Below, in pieces: positions 9,161 through 21,180 of a DNA stretch of 64,000 nucleotides. The position numbers were made by a program, and so were the translations under genes. Positions within the stretch are counted from its first letter, which is position 1; each line of letters starts with the position of its first letter. The stretch comes from Mucidula mucida. Taxonomy: Eukaryota; Basidiomycota; Agaricomycetes; Agaricales; Physalacriaceae. The notes under the pieces are model-generated. The model was given only the letters and a program-made list of their open reading frames with translations, had not been told where the DNA came from and ran no database searches. The stretch is from positions 25,333-89,332 of the forward strand of contig JADNYV010000153.1 of NCBI GenBank assembly GCA_015501055.1, written 5' to 3'.

Positions 9161-11376
9161 ATGAGGCGCCGCAAGCAGTTAGCTGAACAAGTACTATTTG
9201 AGTCAAGAGCATGAAGGAGAGAAGGGTACCAACTATGCGATCCGAATTTAATGCGCCACACTTGGAAATGGGATTAATCATCAAAGTCGCGAGAAGAGCA
9301 TATCAGTTCACCACATGGCGACAGGTCTGGCATTGTCTCCGGTCCATTTATCGAGTGGCTCCTTGGTGAAATGTGGATACCAACACGTACCACACATTAA
9401 GCAGTAGAATGTGACCGCGTCAAGATAGTTCCTGGAACGACGAGTCTCGGCACAGAATCACGAACGTTACGTTACTTCTGTAGTCTGCAGACACCCTTCC
9501 CGAATGCAGGCCTTATTCCAGTAATCCGTAGTCTGTAAGTACTGTTTAGACTCCGGTGAAAGCTAACAACAAATACATAAATGCACCGGTACCTTTCAGA
9601 GCTCGTTCTTTTGAGAGACTCGCAGATGGCCTTCCTGCTCCCGACAGTTATTCGTCGATCCTAAAGGGATTGCGACTCAATAGCGCAAGTGCTACATACA
9701 CATGCTGTCAGTGTATCTTCTTAGTCTAGCGCTGGAAGGGAACAAGAGAACTCACCTTGACTCTCTTGTGTCGGCAGTTCCACCGCACTAGAACTTATCG
9801 TCCGTCTGTGTTCATGTCGAGCTCAATGCAAGAACGCGATAGTAGATAAGGACGCCACGTTCATTACAGCGCCAAGTGTAAAATTGTGTATCCTGTGACG
9901 AAACGCTCAACTTGAGTGCTGACTCTTTTCCTTGATGCGATGGTGTAAAAAAGCACTCTTTGATATCCTTCGTGAACAAAAACATGCACCCCTCTGACGA
10001 CTCGGACACCGAGGACTCCTGCACGTTTGCCAAGATGAGTGAAATTTCCTTGCAAGAGCCGTGCAGACGTACTGTACCATTACCCGGCAACGTTTATAGC
10101 GCGTTCATTTGGGCAAGATAGTCTTCAGATTTTCAGTCTATTCGTGTTCGGTAGTCAGCGTAGTTGCGCTAGTTTTTCCAAGCGAAGATATCATCAGGAC
10201 TCCGATTGACGGCCTCTGCGGCCGACTTAGCTCGTCGATATTGAAGACGAGTCTGCGTTCTGCGTGGCGAAGGTCATCCTTGTAGCTAATCATATTAGAT
10301 CATAGGTCAGACATACAGTATATTTACATTCACCGCCCAAATGTGTAGTTGAAAAGGTCGTTTGGGAATGCGCCAATGAGAACGAACGATATGAAGGCCA
10401 ACGTGGCGTCGCAGTGGGGAGGAATTCGGAATCAACAAAGGCAAGGGCAGTATCAAGCGGGGGCGAGCCCAGCAAGAGCCTCGCGCTCCCAAGGCAGGCC
10501 ATGGTCGTTCAATTCAGATCTAAGACAGGCAGCTCTTTCTGTGCCGTTTCCAGTATTTATTCAGGACAACTCTAGTGGTGTCATTAGACGCGTCGAAACG
10601 ACCTGGACATAAACGCACTTTCTGTCCAAGCATCCCTCTGGCGTCTGCAGAAACTCTTCCTATCTCCATCCCGCATTCGTCGAATTTGGCGGACAATTTA
10701 GCGTCCATGTTTTCTTCGAGTCAAAAGGGATTGCGCGTTGAGATGGCAGCCCTGCCTCGAAGTGCCGTTACAGTAGCGTACGACGTTGCCAACATTCCGT
10801 TTCAAAGGGACTCTAGCAGCTTCTTCAGACGCGTAAAACGAGGCTGGACATAAAGTCGCAGCTTTTGGCCAATCAAATCCTATTTCCCCAGGCCTCTGCA
10901 GTTTTCATTTCCATTCCGCGTTGTCGTTGGCCACGATAGAACAGAGTAGCTTTCATGCTGGCGTTGAATTTCTTGCACAGCAATACATGTTATGTCCACG
11001 TTTCCTTCGAGTAAAGCGAGATGATGTTCGGAAAGGAAGCTGGGATCTTTGCCGGCGGCACTTTCTGGGCCACTCTCTTCTCCAGATACGAGTACTTGGT
11101 GCAACTTAGGGTACTTACTCTAATTTGAAGAAGTGGTGTCACATTGAAGAAATAATGATTTTATTTACCAAATTTCATTTGGGTTTTCACAAGCAATTTG
11201 AATCTTTAACTTCCTGCTGGAGAAACTTGGGTCAAGGTCGGAGACGTACTATAAAGACAACGTCGATAGTACGCATTGAGGATGATCAAATAGAGGACAC
11301 AGTAGGAACATACAATCAAAGCAACGATACGCTCATATATACCAGCAAACATGAACGATAGGAAACAAACATTTTC
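9161..11376. other. long region with diverged repeats, no clear gene
   Basis: No gene is supported over about 2.2 kb. A minus frame at 9812-10090 (MPGNGTVRLHGSCKEISLIL) is the longest open stretch but has no recognisable family. Within 10540-10950 two diverged copies of a block of about 240 bp share 'agacgcgt.raaacg..ctggacataaa', 'ctctgcagw' and 'cattccgc'. Confidence 0.3.
10540..10950. repeat. diverged tandem repeat, unit about 240 bp
   Basis: Copy 1 starts near 10540 and copy 2 near 10775. Both contain 'ccgttt' then 'ggac..ctag', 'gacgcgt..aaacg', 'ctggacataaa', a Phe-like 'ttctgtcc/cttttggcc' step and a 'ctgca' plus 'cattccgc' end. Similarity is low; boundaries are approximate. Confidence 0.35.
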
Positions 11377-12021
11377 CTACTCATCAAATATGGGTGGCGG
11401 CACGCTCTGCGCCAACACTAGCGCAAGCGCAAACCTCTCCTTCGGAACCTTCCTCAAAACAAAGGGACCAAGGTCCAGCTCCTCAGGTAAAACCGGCGCA
11501 CAACCTAGCTTGATCCAGCGAACGAGGAGAAGCATAGTGCAATGGGGAGCTTGGGGAGGCTGGAATTCGTATAACGCGTCGCATGCGAAGAGGAAGCTGC
11601 AAGGCGGGATGGGTGGCATGAAGAACCGGTAAAAGGCAAACTCGTCCGGCTCGGACGATGGAGGCTGAATAAGATATTCAGTCAACGCGAAGAGCGTAAT
11701 CGATGAAGCTTGCCTGAGGGAATTGGGATGATGGTGAAGCATGACCACCCGGGTTTGCCTCGACCTGAATGAAAAATAAATTAACGCTACGCGAGTTAGA
11801 ACAAACTCACCTGTTGAACCTCCTTATTCTTTCCTTGGCACTGTCGGTCGTTTCATCAGTGCGCATGGAGCGACAAGCCGCTCCCTGTCGTTCGCCCCAT
11901 CGTTCAGTTCTTCGCCACTGTCATCCTCCGACTCAAGGAAATCTTCGTAGTCGGAGGGCGACGCGGCATCCGAAGTCGTGGTTTGACTTCTAGTGTGAGC
12001 TCGGTCGTTGCGAACTGACAT
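11377..12021 (-). CDS. paralogous family member B, unknown function
   Basis: The start is at 12021 (MSVRNDRAHTRSQTTTSD), followed by an acidic stretch (DYEDFLESEDDSGEELND). The basic segment (RTDETTDSAKERIRRFNR) is reached only by a frame change near 11880, so there is either an unseen intron or a frameshift. A GT-AG intron (gtgagt, near 11770-11812) leads to VEANPGGHASPSSQFPQ. A GC-AG intron (gcaagc donor) then leads to PPSSEPDEFAFYRFFM. The C-terminal domain follows (IPPCSFLFACDALYEFQ, PVLPEELDLGPFVLRKV), with the stop at 11377. It is closer to C than to A. Function unknown; the basic tract suggests nuclear location. Confidence 0.5.
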
Positions 12022-12354
12022 GGTGGTATGTCGTTCCTTGAAGTAAATGAACATTGACCGTAAGAGCAGACGATGTAGGGCGTCGGTAATGGTAGGTGGT
12101 GGTCGAACAACAAGGGTACAATTTGCACGTGTCTTCAAACAGACGACAATGGGTGATGAGCCCGGATGATGGTGGCCATTGTTCGTTATTTGGGGCAACT
12201 CGCTGACAAAGCGCAAATGGTATTCAAAGACACTTGAGATGGACTTTTCAAAGAGATCATACCTCAACCATTACGCAGATTGCGCCACACCTGGAAAAAA
12301 GTAGCATAAAATTTGTGGTAAAACTCATGATCCATGACTTCATATTCCAATAAC

Positions 12355-12846
12355 TCACGTAGTGCCGCGCGAGACGCTAAGAGACAGCCACACGTAGTAC
12401 TCGGCCATGTCTACAGATGGTCCGAAGCCCAGGGCCCGCTTTACAATCACGTCTATGTGAACGGCGTAGTCCCACAGGCCATAGACCACCTGCCGCACGA
12501 ACGAATGGCCTGTATGGATACGTCAATCTCCGAAAACTATGAACAGCCAGTAGCTTACACATACAACCTCTTTGAAAAAGTTTGATGAGGGCAAGGCTGT
12601 TGATACCATGCATACTATCCTCGTCTCCTTCAGCGACGAGAAAGAGGGACATGGGTGGACGATCTCGAACCTGATGCATAGCGTGCTCAAGGAACATAAG
12701 TCACCTGCCAGGTCAAGCCGGAATTTTACCTGTGTTGTTTCTGGGAACAGCCTGCGGATATACTTTTCGGTGTCATTCCATGAGCTACAGTCCTTCGCGA
12801 GTGTCGCTATCCGAGCAGGGTCCAGGATAAAGAAAAGGAAGCCCAT
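12355..12846 (-). CDS. hypothetical protein, three-exon C-terminal part
   Basis: Reading from 12846 (MGFLFFILDPARIATLAKD), exon 1 carries DCSSWNDTEKYIRRLFPETTQ. A GT-AG intron leads to HAMHQVRDRPPMSLFLVAEG and SLALIKLFQRG. A second intron (gtatgt donor, catacag acceptor) joins in frame to CHSFVRQVVYGLWDYAVH, then VIVKRALGFGPSVDMAEYYV, with the stop at 12355-12357. The in-frame joins across two introns make this a convincing gene. The true N-terminus may lie further upstream: an ATG near 12950 does not join in frame. No family recognised; no membrane segment beyond the first few residues. Confidence 0.5.
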
Positions 12847-12949
12847 TTCAGATATGCAACCTGTAGAGGGTAGACGGTCAACGCAATCAGAATACTCAAA
12901 TCAGGCAACAACGATTTCGAGTTACATAGAACGCGTAGTCTTGACAGCC

Positions 12950-14161
12950 ATGGTCACTGCAGATCGTGCTTTGCTACTTTTCTTTGTGCGTCCGCTTGCC
13001 ACCCGCATGTCTTTGAGGTGGATAGGAGGACTGAGCGAGGGATACTAACAATCGTCTTGCAATTCAGCTTCTTCGAGCGCGACAGTTCGTGCTTTCTGGA
13101 CATGTTGATGAGATGAAAGCAGGAGGGAAGCCGTGTGGGCGTATTTGCCGGCGGCACGACAAAGTGCCAATCCGACTACCGGCGGCAGTTTCGTCTTGTC
13201 TTCAACCTTGACTGCCAGTGATACTTGCCATTATTCTCATCTTCCTCTTATCATGACAACCGATTGGTTGGGAATCAACTGAAACCAGAGGGCGACGGAA
13301 AGACCGGTACCACGCCCAGCAGACGTCAATCAGTACTCGGCGCAATTTAGACGCCTTGAACTACTCTATTCTTGGATTGACTTTCTATTGCATAGCTTAC
13401 CAGTTTTCCGTTAGATACCGGGCTTCCTTTCCCTCCGCAGATCCCTTCCTTGCGAAAAAAATCGATTTTTTTCAATGTGTCGTTGATTCAGACGCGTTCT
13501 CGGTTTTCACGCTCTCAATACATAGAATGATCCGGTTACCGCACTATATCTTGAACGGTGAGTCTGGCGCAGTCACGGTAAGTCTGGCGCAATCTCACTA
13601 CTTCAGATGAAGGACAGTATACATCACTTGGACCGTATCCAAGGATGAATTACGACGCAGGTGTCATAACATAGAGAAATTATCATAATGACATCTGACG
13701 ATTGACACATGGACTCGAATTGGTGTAAGTAGTGCCAAATTCGAGTCTTCCGATCTAGGCCTTGGAGTCGGCGTTCAACTTTCTCCGCCGGCTTGTTTGA
13801 GGTAGCGCCTTTTGTTAGCGCAACCTGTGAGCAGAAAGGCCAAGGTTTCCCACGAAGATGTCTCTTTGCGCACGTTCATGAGCATTGTCAGATTCGCTCT
13901 TCCTTTTCTCCGCCTCGCATGTAGAGACTGACGTGGAGCACACCTAGAAACCACGAATATCGACCTTCTTTCTGACGTGTAATGGACCACCTCCCAAGTC
14001 CTTCTGGGATCGGCGGACAACAGATGTTCTTGTGATCCATTCTTACCGGCTCTGTGTCAAACAAAGGCCCACATCCCTTGCGCCTTAAGAATCGCCGGCC
14101 AATCTCTCTCAAAGCCCAAACTCTTGCATCCCATCCGACGACGCAGAACGTACTTCTCTCC
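12950..14161. other. intergenic, nothing recognised
   Basis: Contains short frames only. A 'tttgccggcggca' motif near 13145 recurs at 11052, 29703 and 63639 (reverse complement) and may be a shared promoter or repeat fragment. Confidence 0.3.
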
Positions 14162-16318
14162 ATGGATTCTTCCGACGTCTACAAGAAAATCCGGCAATCT
14201 CACCTCGAGGAGCTGGCGGAACTTGACCTCGTCAAAGAGCCGGTGCCGACGCCGCGCATGCCACGCGGGAGCTACAACGACCTCGTACAATGGACGAAAG
14301 ACAGTCAAGCACAGATCCAGGCAGGCATCGCGAACCGTAAGTCTCGTTCTCGCGCTCTCAAGATGAAGCCTCTTTCTAGGTGTCTTTGGCGGTAATACCA
14401 ACTCTCCGATCGACTTTAACAACGTGTTCATGGCATTCATGGAAAGCGCTGCTATGTATTTGAGGTGCGCGCCTGGTGTCTGTCTCCCAAGTCTCCGATT
14501 TTGGTTGATTTCAACGTTAGAGATGAGTCTCTCGTTTTGAAGGCCGTAGAAACCTTCCGAGCGGGGGATAAGAATGGGGCTCTCAAACTGCTCGAACGGT
14601 CCACTGCCGCTATTGACGAACTGGTATGTCATGGTGTCAGGTTGTCTGTGTACAGGCTGGTACTCAACGAACAACGCCAGGCTGAATTATGGGGAATGAA
14701 GTTCATAGTGATCTGTGGTACGCGCTTCGTCTTGATGCTATGAAGCAACTTTCACTCAAATTGCTGCAGACCTCCTCGAGCAGCACCCGGATGGACGTCA
14801 CATCATCGTCGGCCCATACTGCGGAGCGTTCGTTTCAAAGGACCCACCAACCCTTTCATAGGCATCGCATTCAAGGTCTGTCGATATTGTTGAGGGTAGC
14901 ATGAAAACTGACCGAAAGGTAGGGAACTGGCGTCCCGGCGTAATGGATCAACGATCTCTACGCGGTACTGACTGTTCGAGTTTCGGAGGAGCTCCTCTTT
15001 GGCGGACAGATCTCGAGGGGATTCTACTATCCATTGTTTTCGACGTATTCCGCGCAGCCCCTTAGTGAACCGTTCAGTACGCCTTTCATTCTTGTTCTGT
15101 GCTCACTCCGATCGTCTAACTACAATCTTCGTAGCTCTCGTCAAAAAGGCTATCAAATCATTTCTTCGTTGGCGAGCAAGACAGTTATCACGCACGTTAC
15201 TGTAGGTCATCGTCGCGCTTACTTATAGTGCGAACTCATTATGGATTTCCAGGGACACTCGCTTGGTGCTGCCTACGCGTCGCTGTGCTACGCACAGCTG
15301 AGGATAGAGGGACCGGCACGGAAAAGGCGGACCTCGGGGATCTATACACCTTTGGCTCTCCACGTGTCGGCCGCGGGGACTTTGCTAGTCCCTCGAGTAG
15401 CCATGACGGCGGCGACCTGCGGCTCCGCGTGGCGCATCGTCAAACCAAGGAGACTACGTCACCAAGGTCCCAGCGGTCTGCGCCGTGGCCGATCTCGAGA
15501 GATCCGTTTATCCACGTCGATGCGTCGTACATTTTCCCAGAACGCAAGCCTATGCCTGGTCCTTCAGAGATTGGGACCCACCCAATGGACGCTCCTACGC
15601 CATGGAAGCCACACGGTATGTGTTATCTCATCAGCGAAAAAATGCTGATTTCATTGATGTGGTTTGTTAGAAGTTGACGAGTATTACAAGTCGCTGACGT
15701 TTGCCACTACGGGTCGACTCCCTCCGGATATGAGGATCTCGGACTCCAGATGGCTGTGGGCACCCCGGGAGGTATCGAGTACTTAAGGCTGCGGCATCGG
15801 GCTGTGTGGATCACCGCCACCTTGTGGAGTCAGTGAAGCTGCAGGACTTTGCAGTCGCTTCGACGCAGTGCGTTTCTCGATTGACAGTGCCGACAAATGC
15901 GCGCTAGGCTCTTTCCAGGTGGGCCTCTGGTTGGTGAGATCGTGGCGCGGGGAGATGCGACAGGTATTGACGCCGACAGCGTGACGTTGCACTGCAATTC
16001 GTTGAAGGCTTTGTGTGGCGTTCATACGCAATGCATCATGCGGGCGACTGGCGATGCGAACCCGAAGGAGGCCAGTATAGTCTTCATTGCCGATGGTGTC
16101 GTCGTAGCCGTCGCGGTGCTCGCTATGAAGTCTGAAGTCAAGGACATTTGCCTAGACGGAACCTGCGCGTGGGAGTAAGTCCTCTTCGCACATCTTTTCA
16201 TGGCTCATATGCTGACATTTGATGTAGATTCGCTGATACGCCACTCGTCGAGAAAGTGTCTGAGGAATGGCAGAAGGCTACAGAGGTAGTGTTTGAGAAA
16301 CTGTTTGCGAATGTATAG
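14162..16318 (+). pseudogene. class-3 lipase pseudogene
   Basis: Related to fungal alpha/beta-hydrolase lipases (Lipase_3). The start is at 14162 (MDSSDVYKKIRQSHLEELAE). The spliced reading gives VFGGNTNSPIDFNNVFMAFM, LWGMKFIVIC, HIIVGPYCGAFVSKDPP, the catalytic nucleophile motif GHSLGAAYASLCYAQL (15253 on, Ser in GHSLG), DLYTFGSPRVGRGDFA, RDPFIHVDASYIFPE and YYKSLTFATTGRLP. The end is SEEWQKATEVVFEKLF, with TAG at 16316-16318. Lesions: a frame break after about 14625, one near 14855, an in-frame TAA at 14941, and frame changes near 15310-15330, 15445, 15500 and 15920. The splice sites are still good. With this many breaks the copy cannot make full-length enzyme unless the sequence is wrong. 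Confidence 0.8.
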
Positions 16319-17260
16319 AAACAAACTGCAACTGTGTAAATGTAAATCAATCTGCCATGATAGGGCGATTTATCGAGACGGAGGGGATGCCCTGGGAGCC
16401 GTTACATCTCAATGTCATTCCGTTCACGGTTTACTAACATCTCAAGTCCTACATGACGAGGCCCTCGCTAGATTCAGCATTTCCCTCCCTCACCGCCGAT
16501 CCTCTGTCTGTACTCCTACCGTGCGAGCCGCATCGGCGCGTCCTGATCTCAAGATCGTGAGAACCTCCGAGGTTTCTTCCTGCTTCCATCTTTCGGTGGT
16601 CGGCTCCATTTTCTGACGCATTTCCAACTGTTAAGCATTAATCTCAAAGTTCACTCCTGAATGCACGACCTTCGTGCATTGACCAACTGCTTTCTCTGAA
16701 TCTCTTGGGCGTCAAAAAGGACTGCCAGCACATTCCCCAAGTTCGAAGTTGATGATTATACAGGAGCTATCATTCAAAGCAGGTGAACTCCTTTCGCCGC
16801 CGGGAAGCATGAAACCGATATCTACAGAATGCATTCAGTACGTGACAAGTCGGTATCTGCTTCTTCCTCAACGAGAGGCGGGTGAATGAATACATGCTGA
16901 TGCTCAATATCTACCGCTGCCTCGAACTTGAATTCTGCCATTCAATCCAAGAAGACACTGTCTGTGATCATCAGACCTAACATAGACGTAGTTCCGGTTT
17001 GCATGAGCGATGATAATTGCCTGGACGTACAAATGTGGGTTCCTTGAACACGCCAACTTCATAACGCGGCGAATGTATCAACCCAAGTCATTTATGCATT
17101 GTGCGTACTCTCGACTGTCTAGGCTTCAAGACTGAGCCCAGATTCGTACTACCAGGGTGTTCCAACTATTTTACGATATCGTCTATTCACTCGTCGCGGA
17201 GCGCTCATCTGTCCATCTGTTCATCAGTGCCTTTGTTGATGCCCTAGCTCACAGAGACAA
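16319..17260. other. intergenic, nothing recognised
   Basis: About 0.95 kb with no supported gene. Confidence 0.4.
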
Positions 17261-17267
17261 GTATAAG
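17261..17267 (+). promoter_or_regulatory. TATA-like box of the secreted protein gene
   Basis: GTATAAG, about 60 bp upstream of the start at 17323, followed by a pyrimidine-rich leader (cttctcatccacatccacatc), as often seen before fungal start codons. Confidence 0.45.
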
Positions 17268-17322
17268 AAGTCTCGTTCTTTTCCCGACTTCTCATCCACA
17301 TCCACATCACTCATCCTCTATT

Positions 17323-17750
17323 ATGATCATGAAGCTCAGCATCATGCCTGCCATGTTCCTCGCCCTCGTCATCTTCGCTGTCCTGGGCGCTGCGGCTCCC
17401 GTTAAGGTCGAGCCCGAAGGTGTGTATTACCACTCAGCCAGTTTCGACGAGTTGGGGCTTATCATGGCTATGATAGTGAATTGTGACTCTAACTCGACTA
17501 AGACTGACTTTGAGGATGCGGCATGTCCTTGAGAACGTAGAATTGCGTGAGTCACTTACGCGAAAAGTATCTGATTCGAGCCCGACTGAACTTTATCTCT
17601 CTAGTAGCTGCGAAAATCGATTTGTGTTGAGGGCTTTGAAACTTGATCAGACGGAGATGGCGCCGGGTCAGTGGCAGGCAAGGACTCCAACAGCTGCTGC
17701 ATGCGCGAACGCTGCAACTTTGTGTCTCGGATAGACAGAGATCTTTCCCC
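17323..17750 (+). CDS. small secreted protein, exon structure uncertain
   Basis: The first exon starts at 17323 or at the second Met at 17329. It encodes a strong signal peptide (MKLSIMPAMFLALVIFAVLG) ending in AAAPVKVEPEG. Unspliced, the frame stops at 17530 after DFEDAACP. A downstream frame, 17650-17758, reads DGDGAGSVAGKDSNSCCMRE then RCNFVSRIDRD. It has three cysteines and would be a natural secreted C-terminus, but I found no splice that joins the two in frame. Exported small protein of unknown role. Confidence 0.45.
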
Positions 17751-17759
17751 TTTCCCGTA

Positions 17760-19600
17760 ACAGCGGTGACTCACTCCAACTCAATGGTCCGTGCGCATTG
17801 CGCCACTATATAGAGATCTCCCTTTCCTCGATTTGATTCCCCACCACTTTGGGCCCAACAAGCTTAGATCAAGTGTAGTATCTGTCTTTAATAGTCTAAC
17901 CGCTATTACGGGGGCATAGCCTCCAGTATTTGGTTACCTTAGTTTTGCCTTCCACGTCCTTTGTGCTCTGCTTGTAACACGAGGATAGGATGACCCTGCC
18001 GCTGCACGACTGCTTTGTGTTGTTGGGGGAATATTCGCTCTACCTTTGCACGTGTTTGATCGGGCGCTTCCATTTGGCGGCGCTCGGGTTGCGGCAAATG
18101 ATGTGTGGCGTCCATGAGACGGTGGCGATTGATGCGGTCAATGAAGGCTTGTGTTAGATGCGTATATACGTTTATGCTAGCTAATAATCAAATTTAAGAA
18201 TGTACAAAACGATGTCTTCTTCTGTTTGTTCATCATTTCGCCTTTTAGAGATGGTCAGGTGTAGGTGAAAAAACACTGAGGGCCTTGGTGGAGTTCATTG
18301 CGGATGGTTGCCGCCAAACCTCGCGAACAAGCAATACCCTCACCATGTCTGTAACACTTTCAGAAAGTCCATGGCCGACTCTCGGACAAGAGGTGGCATA
18401 CCATGACGGCATGGCCAGCACCAATGAACGCGCCCGGTTTACCATGAAAGCCAGAACGAGAGACCTGGGAGGAGAAAATCCGGGTGAATAGACGGTAGAC
18501 ATGAGAAAACTGGGATATAAATTGTTCCAATTGGCGCTACTATAGAAAAGCAGACGCGTACCCCAGATGCATTGATAGTCAGAAGTCTGGATACCGATTC
18601 AGCAAAGCCATCGCTTGAGTATTGTATGGACCGACACTAGCATATGAGAGGTTGGCGTCAGCGATAAGAACCTTCGCAGCTTATGCGCGTGCTGCTTGCT
18701 GCAAGACCCAGTCACAACGCTATAAGGTCTGTCGGTAAATGAATCGTTGAGTTCTTCGAAAAGACGCCATAGTTCGCAAAGCATTTTCCAACCCTTCATC
18801 ATTGCTTATGCAAAGAGCGTGCGCGATAGTTCATTCCGGGTGATCGTTAAGCGTTGTTGGTGCCGCCGTCGTACAGGTAAAGACTTTTCTCCTGAATCTG
18901 CAGCTGAACGAAGGATTCGGACCAAGTGAACAAATATTTCCTTTGCCAATTGGCATGGCTTGATTGAATTCCAGGTTGTAGCGCGATGGGCGACGCGAGA
19001 TGGAGGAATGTGACCTTCTGTGACGTTACCCGAAGAACGCCGAACTCGGAAAATGTTACTTCGGGTTGTGGCGTCTTTCTGACCTGCCACCAAGGTAAGA
19101 ATTTCACAGTCTCTGTAGGCGCCATCTCGTTAGCTTAAAATCAAGGCAAGTAGGAACAACGAATGTGGCGACTTTTGCACCCACCGCCCCAAACACTCGT
19201 CCAACGCACAACTGGAGCTTGAGGTGGCGCCTTTCAGACCGCATAGTACAACAAGGACTTGGCATTTCATGTAAACGAAACCTCTTAAAACAGCTGACCA
19301 TTCCCCTAGGTCCATCATGCTCGGGAGAGTAACGCGCACCAGTCTCGTGACGGTTGACTTAACGATTCGAGTCTCTCCGGCGTGAGTTCTGCCGGGATGT
19401 TGCAAAGTGAAGTATGCCATTGATGAAGCTCTTGGGATCAAAGACCCTGATCCGTCCACAGATAAATTCCATTGTGCGCCTGTGGCCACACGGTTCAACC
19501 TGATCCGGTGGCCCTAGTAGTACAATGACATATTAACCGACCTCGCATTGTCTTCCTAATAAGGCAACATCCAATTTACTCGATCAGTGGACTTGCTCAA
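17760..19600. other. region with minus-strand open frames, no recognised gene
   Basis: Several minus-strand frames (18245-18502, 18599-18802, 18847-19125, 19130-19498) are arranged as if exons of one gene. An example is TETVKFLPWWQVRKTPQPE near 19110. I could neither join them convincingly nor recognise a family. Confidence 0.25.
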
Positions 19601-19732
19601 CAATGGATCACGTGCATTGTCCTTCAACGCGTTGTGCTGATATATATAGAGGCTTTCACCCTCTCTTCGCGCCAGACTCTCTCAACCCATCGTCCATCAC
19701 ATCCTCTCGGCTTACTCATCTGCTCTCTACAA

Positions 19733-20650
19733 TGGTCTCCCTAGGCGCCCTCGTTCACAATTTCATGAACAAAGAGCCGAGCTCGCCGTCGCCAAAAAAG
19801 CGCAACGGCGCCATCTTCCCCGCCGACTTCAACGTCTTCTCGACCGCTGCCTGCGACAAAAAAGACGCAGCTAGTACTTGGGAGTTTCATGCTCACAGTC
19901 TTCCGGCGTCTCAACAGACATGCGATGTGTCCGTCGCGTCGCCCGCTCAGGAAATCGTCGCTAGATATCGCAAGAAGTTGGCCATCATCGTGCCGCATTG
20001 CGAATCATCTTCGTCGCGTATCAGCGACAACTCTCTCACATCCAGCGAAGGCGCTACCCTCGTGGGCTCACAAATATACGGAGTTCATTGCTCAGCTTTT
20101 CGAGGACAAAGGCCCGCAACTTAGGCACAACCCAGCCTGCAAACAAATCCTGGGGATGCTGTGAGTTTATTCTTTGTCTTTGCGCATGATTCATACTAAA
20201 TTCTTTCAGCGCAAAGAGACAATCTCCAAGATGAAAAGTGCGGCGCCTCGCAGAGAGAATCTCTCGTTTGTCCTCGGATCGGTGCAGGACACCCTCCGCA
20301 ATGCTCGCGGCCTCAAAATGCACCTTGCTCTTCACAATATTGGCAACGAAGTCGATGGACTGTACGTTCTTGTGTTGGCTTTCAGTTGTATCAATGTTGA
20401 TTGCTCCTCCAGTCCTTTTAAATGTCAAGGATGCGAAGCTCTTTTTGAAACCAAACAAGCTCGGAAAATGCACCACTGCCACACCCGCCTATGGATCTTG
20501 CTCTTCCGCCCGGAAGTCCCACTGTTGGTGCGCACAAATCTCCTTTGATCGACTTCAGCCTCGCTAAGCTTTCTCAACAGCTATCTTCAAGCGACTCTTG
20601 TCCCGGTTCACCGCTAATTTCTCATAACTCGCATACTGTTAGCGACTGAC
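19733..20650 (+). pseudogene. hypothetical protein gene, 3' end hit by the LTR element
   Basis: TATA-like 'gatatatataga' lies near 19640. The start is at 19733 (MVSLGALVHNFMNKEPSSP), then FPADFNVFSTAACDKKDA and SPAQEIVARYRKKLAIIVP. A one-base shift near 20072 moves the reading to KYTEFIAQLFEDKGPQLRH. Two GT-AG introns follow (20161-20209, near 20363-20412), joining RKETISKMKSAAPRRENLSF and DFLLNVKDAKLFLKPNKLG. A second shift at an A-run near 20468 leads to NAPLPHPPMDLALPPGSP and the tail SPLISHNSHT. The retrotransposon begins right there. Before insertion the frame would have ended after one more codon; now it ends inside the LTR (HTVSD). Family unknown. Confidence 0.5.
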
Positions 20651-21166
20651 TAAGCCACGAGACTCAACCAGGTACCACAGCAAGAACTGAAAGAGAAAAC
20701 ATTCGCGTTCATAAGACTAGGCTAGGCCAGGTGTATAAACAAGATCGGAACTAAAGTACAATGATACTACACTACTGCTTATATACTAGTAAGCCTGTGT
20801 TTGGGACTCCTTGTCCATACGTGTTTCCGCTAGGGATAACTCCACGCCCTTGACCCAGTGTTGTATGCTACTAGTCCATGAAACCATTAAATACGAGTGG
20901 TAACTGCATGTAAGTAATAATACTGAAACGACCATGTGTGTTACGAGTGTCGGCGGTGTGTATACAATAGGGAGTCCATGAGGTATCGGCATGTATGATG
21001 TCATCCATGTGTTGGGTGTGTGTCTGACATGAGTACGGCTTCGGTAATGAAAAGGGGTATGATCGGTGACGAAACAGATGATGAAACGGTCCGTTGGTTG
21101 ATAAGACAAGGCTCCCGATAAGATATGATAAGATGTGAAAATGTGAAAATATGGCGATTCATAACA
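20637..21166 (-). repeat. 3' LTR of the retrotransposon
   Basis: 530 bp, matching 26637-27166 except at seven transition sites. It is the 3' LTR because the element reads on the minus strand. Confidence 0.93.
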
Positions 21167-21167
21167 T

Positions 21168-21180
21168 CACCCCCTCCTTA
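21168..21180 (-). other. polypurine tract of the retrotransposon
   Basis: The sense strand reads AAGGAGGGGGTGA and ends one base from the 3' LTR. This is the usual place and composition for plus-strand priming. Confidence 0.75.

Noticed and set aside
9812..10090. Minus frame MPGNGTVRLHGSCKEISLIL as a gene
   Set aside because: No splice, promoter or family support in a repeat-rich region.
20409..20475. C2H2-like FKCQGCEALFETKQ...HHCH motif
   Set aside because: It is in a frame that does not continue the spliced gene and lacks normal zinc-finger spacing; the other frame joins properly.
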